In this document: one piece after another, positions 1-5,347 of the stretch | How positions within the stretch are numbered: position 1 is the first letter of the stretch | Layout of the letters: every line of letters starts with the position of its first letter | DNA from: Rhodocyclaceae bacterium UBA2250 | GTDB taxonomy: Bacteria > Pseudomonadota > Gammaproteobacteria > Burkholderiales > Rhodocyclaceae | Direction of reading: 5' to 3' | DNA: 6,019 nucleotides | Assembly: GCA_002347285.1 (NCBI GenBank) | Contig: DDXW01000053.1 | Coordinates: forward strand, 142,959-148,977 | Notes under the pieces: model-generated | The model's database searches: none | What the model saw: only the letters and a program-made list of their open reading frames with translations | Told to the model about the DNA's origin: nothing | Made by a program: the position numbers and the translations under genes

Positions 1-1167
1 CAGGTTGGTCTGGTCGGCGATCTCCTTGATAACGTTGGCGATGCTGCCGATTTCTTCCGAGCGGCGCACCAGGGCCTGCACCTTGACCGACGCGTTGTTC
101 ACCGTTTCCGCCACGCGGCCCATCTGCTGCTCGGCCGCCACCACCTGCTGCCTGCCCGTCTCGGAGAGCTCGGCTACGCGCGCCGAAGTCTCCTCGGTGA
201 AGCGCGACAGCTCGGAGACTTCGTTGATGCTGACCGTCATCTGCTCGATCGAGGCGGCCATCGACGAGGTCGCCTCCGCCTGGCTCTGCGAGGCCTGGCT
301 CGATTCCTTCGCGGCGAGCGCGACCTCCTCAGCCGTCTTCGACAGGGTTCCCGCGGCCGCATGGATGTCGCGGAAGATTGCGGCCAGCCGTTCCTGCATG
401 CCCTTGAACGCCGTCAGCAAGCTGCCGGCATCGCCGTTGCTGTCGACCTGCTTGGTGAGGTCGCCCGCCGCGATCTCCTTGGTGATCTCGGCCGCATAGG
501 CGGGTTCGCCGCCCAGCTGGCGCAGGATGCTCCTCCCGATGACCACCGCCATGAACAGCAGGATGCCAAGGATCACGGCGAAGATGATCGCGCCGCGCAA
601 TGCCTGCTTGCGGAACTCGGCATCGACATCGTCGACGTAGATGCCCGAGCCGACGATCCAGCCCCACGGTTCGAAGCCCTTGACGTAGGAAATCTTCGGG
701 ACGGGCTTGTCGTTGCCTGGCTTGTTCCACTGGTAATCGACGAAGCCGGCGCCGCTCGCCCTGACCACCTTGACCATCTCGACGAACAGCGCCTTGCCGT
801 CCGGATCCTTGTTGCCGGTCAGATCCTTGCCGTCGAGTTCGGGCCGGATCGGATGCATGACCATGGCCGGCTGCATGTCGTTGATCCAGAAATACTCGTC
901 CTTGTCGTAGCGCATGCCGCGCAGCAGATTCCTGGCCTGCGCCTGCGCATCGGCCCGGCTCAAGGCCCCGCTCTTCTCGAGCGCATGGCTGGCCTCGAGC
1001 ACGCCGTAGGCCACCTCGACGACGTTGCGGGTCTTGTATTCCTTGTCGTGCATCATCTGCTGGCGGCCCTGGATCAGGAACATCGCGGTCATTACCAGCA
1101 AGCCGACGACGACCACGGCGACCAGGGACAGCAGGCGTGCCTTCAGGGTCATGGTTGTAAAATTCAT
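1..1167 (-). CDS. methyl-accepting chemotaxis protein with Cache sensor domain (partial, 3' end outside window)
   Basis: This is an inner-membrane chemoreceptor that binds a small ligand outside the membrane and controls the CheA/CheW kinase complex. The reading frame stays open to the window edge, giving 389 residues. Residues 12-32 form the first membrane helix. About 40-185 are a single-Cache domain of the sCache_2 type, with the motifs DEYFWINDM (90-98), MVMHP (102-106), GFVDY (141-145) and PWGWIVGSGIYVDDV (167-181). A second membrane helix spans about 191-211. A HAMP domain follows, with LGGEPAYAAEI (218-228) and IAAGDL (232-237). From about 270 an Ala/Glu/Ser-rich methyl-accepting coiled coil runs to IADQTNL at the edge, just before the expected hairpin tip. 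The ligand cannot be predicted. Met1 is preferred over Met6 because AGGGAG lies 7 bases before it. The gene is transcribed divergently from ribBA. Confidence 0.95.
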   Translation of the reverse strand, partial: MNFTTMTLKARLLSLVAVVVVGLLVMTAMFLIQGRQQMMHDKEYKTRNVVEVAYGVLEASHALEKSGALSRADAQAQARNLLRGMRYDKDEYFWINDMQPAMVMHPIRPELDGKDLTGNKDPDGKALFVEMVKVVRASGAGFVDYQWNKPGNDKPVPKISYVKGFEPWGWIVGSGIYVDDVDAEFRKQALRGAIIFAVILGILLFMAVVIGRSILRQLGGEPAYAAEITKEIAAGDLTKQVDSNGDAGSLLTAFKGMQERLAAIFRDIHAAAGTLSKTAEEVALAAKESSQASQSQAEATSSMAASIEQMTVSINEVSELSRFTEETSARVAELSETGRQQVVAAEQQMGRVAETVNNASVKVQALVRRSEEIGSIANVIKEIADQTNL

Positions 1168-1174
1168 TGGGGAA

Positions 1175-1180
1175 CTCCCT
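1175..1180 (-). promoter_or_regulatory. ribosome binding site of the chemoreceptor gene
   Basis: On the minus strand AGGGAG ends 7 bases before the ATG at 1167-1165. This spacing selects that ATG over the in-frame ATG five codons further in, which would sit about 22 bases away from the motif. Confidence 0.75.
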
Positions 1181-1203
1181 GAAAATTATTATGGATAAAT
1201 ACA

Positions 1204-1232
1204 TCAATATTATATACCTAGCAACATATTGA
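1204..1232. repeat. 7-bp inverted repeat flanking the chemoreceptor -10 region
   Basis: TCAATAT (1204-1210) is matched by ATATTGA (1226-1232), separated by 15 bases. The left arm overlaps the putative -10 hexamer of the chemoreceptor gene. The arm spacing is compatible with a dimeric regulator binding on successive turns, but the block is AT-rich and chance is a real possibility. Confidence 0.35.
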
Positions 1233-1237
1233 AATAA
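1209..1237 (-). promoter_or_regulatory. putative sigma-70 type promoter of the chemoreceptor gene
   Basis: The minus strand reads a perfect TATAAT at 1214-1209, in an AT-rich block about 42 bases before the start codon, so the leader would be about 35 bases. The best placed -35 hexamer, 17 bases upstream at 1237-1232, reads TTATTT and matches TTGACA poorly, so an activator or an extended -10 may be needed. Many chemoreceptor genes are controlled by sigma-28, but I see no convincing sigma-28 site here. The call rests mainly on the -10 match and its position. Confidence 0.45.
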
Positions 1238-1302
1238 CAGCAAATTCGGACGCCGGGGACCGGCAGGCGTAAGATTCGCGCCTCCCCCAGCGCCCTTTAT
1301 TC

Positions 1303-1306
1303 GGAG
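1303..1306 (+). promoter_or_regulatory. ribosome binding site that decides the TTG start of ribBA
   Basis: GGAG lies 7 bases before the TTG at 1314. The first in-frame ATG is codon 13 (1350), which has no comparable motif in front of it and would remove the start of the conserved N-terminal helix. The TTG start is therefore favoured. Confidence 0.65.
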
Positions 1307-1313
1307 CCCAATT

Positions 1314-2414
1314 TTGAGCGTCAGCCCCGTTCAGGAAATCGTCGCCGACATGCGTGCCGGCAAAATGGTCATCCTTGTCGATGAAGAGGATCGCGAAAAC
1401 GAAGGCGACCTCGTCCTCGCCGCCGACCACGTGACGCCCGAGGCGATCAACTTCATGGTCACCCACGCGCGCGGGCTGGTCTGCCTGACGCTCACCGAGG
1501 AGCGCTGCCGCCAGCTCGACCTGCCCCTGATGGTGCGCGACAACAAGACGCCGCACGGCACCGCGTTCACCCTCTCGATCGAGGCGGCCGAGGGCGTCAC
1601 CACCGGCATCTCGGCGCATGACCGCGCCCGCACCGTGCAGGCCGCCGTGGCGAAGCAGGCCAAGCCGGCCGACATCATCCAGCCCGGCCACATCTTCCCG
1701 CTGATGGCGCAGAAGGGCGGCGTGCTGGTGCGCGCCGGCCATACCGAGGCGGGTTGCGACCTTGCGCAGATGGCGGGCTGCGAGCCGGCGGCGGTGATCT
1801 GCGAAATCATGAATCCCGACGGCTCGATGGCGCGCCTGCCCAACCTGCTGGAATTCGCCCGGACGCACGGGCTGAAGATCGGCACGATCCGCGACCTGAT
1901 CCACTACCGCGCCGAGAACGAGAAGCTCGTCGAGTGCGTGGCCGACAAGGAGGTAATCTGCACCCACGGCAGTTTCCGCCTGCGCGCCTTCCGCGACCAG
2001 ACCAGCGGCGACGTCCATCTGACGCTGACGCGCGGCGAGATCAAGCCGGATACCGAGACGCTGGTACGCGTGCATGAACCGGTGTCGGTGCTCGACTTCC
2101 TCGACTGCAAGAGCCGCCGCCACACCTTCACGATCGACCAGGCGATGGAAGCGATCGCCAAGGCGGGCAATGGCGTAATCGTGCTGCTGCACCGCGACGA
2201 GTCCGGCACCGACCTGCTCGCCGCGCTGCAGGCCGAGGAAGAGCGGCCGGCGCAGAAATGGGATCCGCGCATCTACGGCATCGGTGCGCAGATCCTGCGC
2301 GCGCTCGGCGTCGGCAGGATGCGTTTGCTGGCCAGCCCGCGCAAGATGCCGAGCATGGCCGGCTTCGGCCTCGAGGTCTGCGGTTATCTCTCGCCCGAGG
2401 AGGCACCGCGATGA
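1314..2414 (+). CDS. ribBA: 3,4-dihydroxy-2-butanone 4-phosphate synthase fused to a degenerate GTP cyclohydrolase II-like domain (RibBX type)
   Basis: This cytosolic enzyme converts ribulose 5-phosphate to 3,4-dihydroxy-2-butanone 4-phosphate plus formate, supplying the four-carbon unit of riboflavin. The protein has 366 residues. Residues 5-205 are the RibB domain, with the acidic motif DEEDRENEGDL (23-33), the EGVTTG loop (93-98), PGHIFPL (124-130) and HTEAGCDL (143-150). Residues from about 210 resemble GTP cyclohydrolase II but lack its active site. In a gapless alignment with E. coli RibA the three zinc-binding Cys become Val257, Arg268 and His270, and the RQEGR motif becomes RDESG (294-298). 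Such hybrids are known in proteobacteria as RibBX and do not make the pyrimidine precursor, so a separate ribA is expected elsewhere. Databases usually call this gene ribBA. It opens the gene cluster and overlaps ribH by 4 bases. Confidence 0.93.
   Translation: MSVSPVQEIVADMRAGKMVILVDEEDRENEGDLVLAADHVTPEAINFMVTHARGLVCLTLTEERCRQLDLPLMVRDNKTPHGTAFTLSIEAAEGVTTGISAHDRARTVQAAVAKQAKPADIIQPGHIFPLMAQKGGVLVRAGHTEAGCDLAQMAGCEPAAVICEIMNPDGSMARLPNLLEFARTHGLKIGTIRDLIHYRAENEKLVECVADKEVICTHGSFRLRAFRDQTSGDVHLTLTRGEIKPDTETLVRVHEPVSVLDFLDCKSRRHTFTIDQAMEAIAKAGNGVIVLLHRDESGTDLLAALQAEEERPAQKWDPRIYGIGAQILRALGVGRMRLLASPRKMPSMAGFGLEVCGYLSPEEAPR
2397..2403 (+). promoter_or_regulatory. strong ribosome binding site of ribH inside the end of ribBA
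   Basis: GAGGAGG ends 7 bases before the ribH ATG at 2411. It lies within the last codons of ribBA, so ribH can be translated both by new initiation and by coupling to ribBA. It is the best Shine-Dalgarno match in the operon and fits the high subunit demand of lumazine synthase, which forms large oligomers. Confidence 0.7.
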
Positions 2415-2911
2415 GCTTCACCCCCACCGCTTCCGCCGGCTTGCCCGAGAGCCGCTGCGACGGCCTCAAGGAAATCGAGCCCAACCTCGCAGGTACCGGC
2501 CTCGCCATCGGCATCGTCATGGCGCGCTTCAACCAGTCGGTCGGCGAAGGATTGCTCTCCGGCTGTTGTCATGAGTTGCGCCGGCTCGGCGTCGCCGATG
2601 TCACGCTCGCCAGCGTGCCGGGTGCGCTGGAGATTCCGCTGACGCTGCAGACGATGGCGCAGAGCGGCAGATTCGACGCGCTCGTCGCGCTCGGCTGCGT
2701 GATCCGCGGCGAGACCTACCATTTCGAGGTCGTCTCGAACGAGTCGGCGCGCGGCGTGACGGACGTGCAGCTCGCCACCGGCGTGCCGATCGCCAACGCC
2801 GTGCTGACCGTCGAGAACGACAGCCAGGCGGAAGTGCGCATGCTCCAGAAGGGCACCGAGGCGGCGCAGTGCGCCGTCGAGATGGCCAACCTCCTGAAAG
2901 TCGTGAAGTGA
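2411..2911 (+). CDS. ribH: 6,7-dimethyl-8-ribityllumazine synthase
   Basis: RibH condenses 3,4-dihydroxy-2-butanone 4-phosphate, the product of the upstream gene, with 5-amino-6-ribitylamino-uracil, giving the direct precursor of riboflavin. It has 166 residues. Visible family motifs are IVMARFN (35-41), SVPGALEIP (68-76), GCVIRGETYHFE (95-106) with the expected catalytic His104, and GVPIANAVLTVEND (124-137) followed by Arg143. The family's usual GTKAGNKG turn is shortened to QKGTEAA (146-152), which I recall as common in betaproteobacterial RibH. The N-terminus is about 12-15 residues longer than in E. coli, but no other start codon is available before the core. ATG 2411 overlaps the ribBA stop as ATGA, and its own stop overlaps nusB. 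Function is nearly certain. Confidence 0.97.
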   Translation: MSFTPTASAGLPESRCDGLKEIEPNLAGTGLAIGIVMARFNQSVGEGLLSGCCHELRRLGVADVTLASVPGALEIPLTLQTMAQSGRFDALVALGCVIRGETYHFEVVSNESARGVTDVQLATGVPIANAVLTVENDSQAEVRMLQKGTEAAQCAVEMANLLKVVK

Positions 2912-3360
2912 TCCCCGGCGCTCCCCAACACAAGCCCGGTTCGCCGCGCCACCGCGCGCGCGAGTTCGCGCTGCAGGGTCTCTACCAGCATCTGGTCGGC
3001 GGCCAGGACGAGGCGGCGATCATCGCCCAGGCCGAGTCGGTGGCCGGCTTCGACAAGGCGCACCGCGACCTCTACGACAGCCTGCTGGCCGGAGTGCTCG
3101 GCGATCTGCCCGCGTTGCAGGCCCTGCTCGAACCGCACGTCGAGCGTCCCTGGGCCGAGGTTTCGCCCGTCGAGCGCGGCATCCTGCTGCTGGCGGCCTG
3201 CGAGTTGAAGCAGCACCTCGAAACCCCATACCGCGTGATCCTCAACGAGGCGATCGAGCTCGCCAAGTCCTACGGCGGCACCGACGGCCACAAGTTCGTC
3301 AATGGCGTGCTCGACAAGCTGGCACCCGAACTGCGGCCCGCCGAAACGGCCGCCAAATAA
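2908..3360 (+). CDS. nusB: transcription antitermination factor NusB
   Basis: NusB binds boxA RNA together with ribosomal protein S10 (NusE) and supports antitermination of rRNA operon transcription. The protein has 150 residues with the family layout: RHRAREFALQGLYQ (14-27), whose basic and aromatic residues belong to the RNA-binding surface; VSPVERGILLLAACEL (85-100); and PYRVILNEAIELAKSYG (107-123) followed by KFVNGVLDKLAP (129-140). I chose the GTG at 2908 because it overlaps the ribH stop as GTGA and puts the RHRARE motif close to the N-terminus, as in homologues. A GTG at 2869 would extend the protein 13 residues into ribH. The Shine-Dalgarno sequence is weak (GAAAG, 7 bases away), so translation probably depends on coupling with ribH. 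The ribH-nusB linkage is widespread in bacteria. Confidence 0.95.
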   Translation: MIPGAPQHKPGSPRHRAREFALQGLYQHLVGGQDEAAIIAQAESVAGFDKAHRDLYDSLLAGVLGDLPALQALLEPHVERPWAEVSPVERGILLLAACELKQHLETPYRVILNEAIELAKSYGGTDGHKFVNGVLDKLAPELRPAETAAK

Positions 3361-3369
3361 TTCCCGGGC

Positions 3370-4308
3370 ATGCCCTCCGAGTTTGCCCTGATCGATCGCT
3401 ATTTCAAGCGCGCCACCTCGCATACGACGCTCGGCGTCGGCGACGATGCCGCCATCGTGCGCCCGTCGCCCGGCATGGAACTGGTCGTGTCGACCGACAT
3501 GCTCGTGGCCGGCACGCATTTCCTGCCGGACGCCGACCCCGAAAATCTCGGCTGGAAGGTGCTGGCGGTGAACGTCTCGGACATGGCGGCGATGGGCGCG
3601 CAGCCGAAATGGGCGCTGCTCGCCGCCGCCCTCCCTGCCGCAACGGAAAGCTGGATCGAGAAATTCGCCACCGGTTTCTTCGCCTGCGCCGACGCCTTCG
3701 GCATCGACGTGATCGGCGGCGATACGACCAAAGGCCCCCGTAACTTCTGCGTGACGATCTTCGGCGAACTGCCGGCGGGCCAGGCTTTGCTGCGCTCGGG
3801 CGCCCGGCCCGGCGACGAAGTCTGGGTTTCCGGCACGCCCGGTCGCGCCGCACAAGGTCTCGCCCACCTGCAGGGGCGGGCCGCGCTGGGCGAGCCCGCG
3901 CTCGCCGAGTGCCTCGCCGCACTGCACCGCCCGCAACCGCGCGTCGCGCTCGGCCTCGCGCTGCGCGGCCTGGCCACGGCGGCGATCGATGTCTCGGACG
4001 GCCTGCTCGCCGACCTCGGCCATGTCCTCGCAGCCTCGGGCGTGGCGGCCACGCTGCGTCCCGCCGCCCTGCCAGCGCCGGGTTTCGAACGGGACTGCTA
4101 CCTCGCCGGCGGCGACGACTACGAACTGGTATTCACTGCGCCGGCTGCGCGTCACGAGGAAGTGCTCGCTCTCGGCCAGCGCCTCTCGCTGCCGCTCGAC
4201 TGCATCGGCGTCATCGCGGTCGGCGTGCCGGGGCAGCTGACGGTCCTCGACGCCGCCGGCCAACCCGTCGAAATCGCCCGGCGCGGCTACGACCACTTTT
4301 TGCCATGA
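3370..4308 (+). CDS. thiL: thiamine-monophosphate kinase
   Basis: ThiL phosphorylates thiamine monophosphate with ATP to form thiamine diphosphate, the active cofactor; it acts in the cytosol. The protein has 312 residues (E. coli about 325) and belongs to the PurM/AIRS-like fold. Seen in order: EFALIDRYF (4-12), the metal/ATP motif GVGDDAAIV (22-30), STDMLVAGTHF (41-51), KVLAVNVSDMAAMGA (63-77), IGGDTTKGP (115-123), RSGARPGDEVWVSGTPG (142-158), AIDVSDGLLADLGH (205-218), LAGGDDYEL (245-253) and the family's terminal GYDHF (306-310). The start lies 9 bases after the nusB TAA and in the same frame; the next in-frame Met is residue 44, so ATG 3370 is the only reasonable start. No clear Shine-Dalgarno is seen. 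The stop overlaps pgpA by 4 bases. Confidence 0.96.
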   Translation: MPSEFALIDRYFKRATSHTTLGVGDDAAIVRPSPGMELVVSTDMLVAGTHFLPDADPENLGWKVLAVNVSDMAAMGAQPKWALLAAALPAATESWIEKFATGFFACADAFGIDVIGGDTTKGPRNFCVTIFGELPAGQALLRSGARPGDEVWVSGTPGRAAQGLAHLQGRAALGEPALAECLAALHRPQPRVALGLALRGLATAAIDVSDGLLADLGHVLAASGVAATLRPAALPAPGFERDCYLAGGDDYELVFTAPAARHEEVLALGQRLSLPLDCIGVIAVGVPGQLTVLDAAGQPVEIARRGYDHFLP

Positions 4309-4811
4309 TCAAGAAATCGCCGCCCCCACCGCCCGGCTTCCTGCTGCGCCACCCGGCGCACCTGATCGCCTGCGGCTTCGGCAGCGGTCTCGCGCCGGTC
4401 GCCTCGGGAACGTTCGGCACGCTGTTCGGCTGGGCGACCTATCCGTTCCTGCGCGGCCTGCTGCCGGACGACACCGCCTTCGCCGTCTTCCTGCTGCTGG
4501 CCTTCGTGCTCGGCGTCACTTCCTGCCAGATCGCCGGCCGCAACCTCGGCGTCCCGGATCACGGCGCGATCGTCTGGGACGAGATCGTGCCGTTCTGGGC
4601 CGTGCTGCTGCTGACGCCCGCCGGCCTCGTCTGGCAACTCGCGGCCTTTCTCTGGTTCCGCTTCTACGACATCGTGAAGCCGCCGCCGGCCCGCTGGTTC
4701 GACACCCGCATGAAGAACGGCCTCGGCGTGATGATGGACGACGTGGTCGCCGCCGCCTACACGGTGCTGACGCTGGCCGTCTTCAAGGCGGTCGTCGAAA
4801 GACTGCTCTGA
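4305..4811 (+). CDS. pgpA: phosphatidylglycerophosphatase A
   Basis: PgpA removes the phosphate from phosphatidylglycerophosphate to give phosphatidylglycerol, at the inner membrane. The protein has 168 residues, matching the family length. The diagnostic motifs are FGSGLAPVASGTFGTL (25-40), PDHGAIVWDEIVPFW (84-98) with the conserved Asp/Glu pair, FRFYDIVKPPPARWFD (118-133) and GLGVMMDDVVAA (139-150). Hydrophobic stretches at about 56-74, 98-117 and 146-164 are likely membrane segments. The N-terminus carries a run of six prolines (5-10) before the conserved core. ATG 4305 overlaps the thiL stop as ATGA; no Shine-Dalgarno is visible, so translation is probably coupled to thiL. The thiL-pgpA pair is also adjacent in E. 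coli. Confidence 0.96.
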   Translation: MIKKSPPPPPGFLLRHPAHLIACGFGSGLAPVASGTFGTLFGWATYPFLRGLLPDDTAFAVFLLLAFVLGVTSCQIAGRNLGVPDHGAIVWDEIVPFWAVLLLTPAGLVWQLAAFLWFRFYDIVKPPPARWFDTRMKNGLGVMMDDVVAAAYTVLTLAVFKAVVERLL

Positions 4812-4820
4812 TGCAGTCCC

Positions 4821-5318
4821 ATGGATAGCGATCTCGCCGCTCTGTCGGAAAGCCTCGGTCAGGCCTGCCTGCAGCGCGGGCTGACGGTCGCCACTGCCGA
4901 GTCCTGCACCGGCGGCTGGGCCGCGCAGGTCATCACGCACACTGCCGGCAGCTCGGCGTGGTTCGAGCGCGGCTTCGTCACCTATGCAAACGCCGCGAAA
5001 ACGGATATGCTTGGTGTCCGCATGGACACCATCGAAACATTCGGCGCGGTGAGCCTCGAAACGGCCGGGGAAATGGCAGTCGGGGCGCTGATGTATTCCA
5101 AGGCAATGATTTCATTGGCGATCACAGGAATCGCCGGCCCGGCCGGTGGCTCACCGGATAAGCCTGTGGGGACCGTATGCTTCTCCTGGTGCGTGCGTGG
5201 TGAAACGGCGCCGCCTTGCGAGCGCCGAGTTTTCAGCGGCGACCGCGAGGCGATCCGTCGGCAGGCGGTGATCCATGCGCTGACTGGGCTCATTGAGCGC
5301 GCAAGAAACATGCCATAA
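4821..5318 (+). CDS. pncC: nicotinamide-nucleotide amidohydrolase (CinA C-terminal domain protein)
   Basis: PncC deamidates nicotinamide mononucleotide (NMN) to nicotinate mononucleotide, returning the NMN released by NAD-dependent DNA ligase to NAD synthesis. The protein has 165 residues and consists only of the CinA C-terminal domain; the N-terminal COG1058-type domain of full CinA is absent, as in E. coli PncC. Key stretches are TAESCTGGW (25-33), with the probable nucleophile Ser28, AGSSAWFERGFVTYANAAK (42-60), GAVS (75-78), ITGIAGPAGG (101-110), KPVGTV (114-119) and FSGDREAIRRQAV (138-150). It starts 9 bases after the pgpA stop with only a weak ribosome binding site. The end of the gene probably contains the recA promoter. 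The stretch at about 4980-5180 uses visibly more A/T-ending codons than its neighbours. Confidence 0.94.
   Translation: MDSDLAALSESLGQACLQRGLTVATAESCTGGWAAQVITHTAGSSAWFERGFVTYANAAKTDMLGVRMDTIETFGAVSLETAGEMAVGALMYSKAMISLAITGIAGPAGGSPDKPVGTVCFSWCVRGETAPPCERRVFSGDREAIRRQAVIHALTGLIERARNMP
5012..5031 (+). repeat. perfect 8-bp inverted repeat with 4-base loop inside pncC
   Basis: TGGTGTCC (5012-5019) and GGACACCA (5024-5031) are exact reverse complements separated by GCAT. The RNA could form a stable short hairpin. No run of T follows, so it is not a rho-independent terminator. It falls in the codons for LGVRMDTI of PncC. Confidence 0.6.
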
Positions 5319-5319
5319 T
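5293..5319 (+). promoter_or_regulatory. putative recA promoter at the end of pncC
   Basis: TTGAGC (5293-5298, four of six matches to TTGACA) is followed after 15 bases by CATAAT (5314-5319, five of six matches to TATAAT). The spacing is shorter than the ideal 17. Initiation near 5326 would leave a leader of roughly 20 bases before the recA ATG. The elements overlap the last codons and stop of pncC. An independent recA promoter at this place is expected from other bacteria, but this exact assignment is inferred. Confidence 0.4.
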
Positions 5320-5335
5320 CTGGACAAACTTGGGG

Positions 5336-5341
5336 AAGGGA
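5336..5341 (+). promoter_or_regulatory. ribosome binding site of recA
   Basis: AAGGGA, in a purine-rich stretch beginning at 5332, ends 6 bases before the ATG at 5348. It is stronger than the sites of thiL, pgpA and pncC, which fits recA being translated from its own short leader. Confidence 0.65.
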
Positions 5342-5347
5342 ATACCA

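Larger units (their letters stand above)
1168..1313. promoter_or_regulatory. divergent intergenic region between the chemoreceptor and ribBA
   Basis: This 146-base gap is the only sizeable non-coding stretch in the window. Its chemoreceptor-proximal half (about 1180-1245) is markedly AT-rich, while its ribBA-proximal half returns to high GC. It holds the putative chemoreceptor promoter, a 7-bp inverted repeat (1204-1232) and two overlapping 5-bp GC-rich inverted repeats (1250-1270). The ribBA promoter must lie here or slightly upstream, but I could not resolve a convincing -35/-10 pair on the plus strand. No FMN riboswitch signature is visible. Confidence 0.6.

Noticed and set aside
361..1182. 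Open plus-strand frame of 273 codons opposite the chemoreceptor
   Set aside because: The minus strand encodes a convincing Cache-HAMP-signalling protein over the same bases. The plus-strand product is an Asp/His/Ala-rich shadow without motifs.
329..1243. Minus-strand frame of 304 codons overlapping the chemoreceptor in another frame
   Set aside because: The product is Arg/Gly-rich and motif-free, whereas the neighbouring frame, open from 1167 to the edge, gives the complete set of chemoreceptor domains.
1240..1254. Sigma-54 promoter for the chemoreceptor
   Set aside because: On the minus strand GG and GC elements (CGGCG ... TTGCT) are present, but separated by 11 bases rather than the strict 10, and a better TATAAT lies downstream.
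1168..1313. FMN riboswitch before ribBA
   Set aside because: The conserved FMN-aptamer elements are not seen, and the gap, shared with a divergent promoter, is barely long enough.
1218..2192. Open minus-strand frame of 324 codons opposite ribBA
   Set aside because: It is a shadow of the RibB domain; no motifs, and composition is typical of an antisense frame.
3333..3353. GCGGCC/GGCCGC stem near the end of nusB as a terminator
   Set aside because: It lies within coding sequence, has a 9-base loop and is not followed by a T run. thiL starts immediately after in the same operon.
3366..3375. GGGCATGCCC palindrome over the thiL start codon
   Set aside because: A 10-base palindrome without a loop cannot form a hairpin, and short GC-rich palindromes are common at this base composition.
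2716..4296. Open minus-strand frame of 526 codons antisense to ribH, nusB and thiL
   Set aside because: The plus strand carries three clearly recognisable genes here. Long antisense frames are a normal by-product of GC-ending codons, and the translated product is low-complexity and rich in Arg, Gly, His and Asp, with no recognisable domain.
4811..4828. Five-codon frame starting at the pgpA stop overlap (TGATG)
   Set aside because: It ends after MQSHG and is out of frame with pncC; there is no ribosome binding site or other support for a leader peptide.
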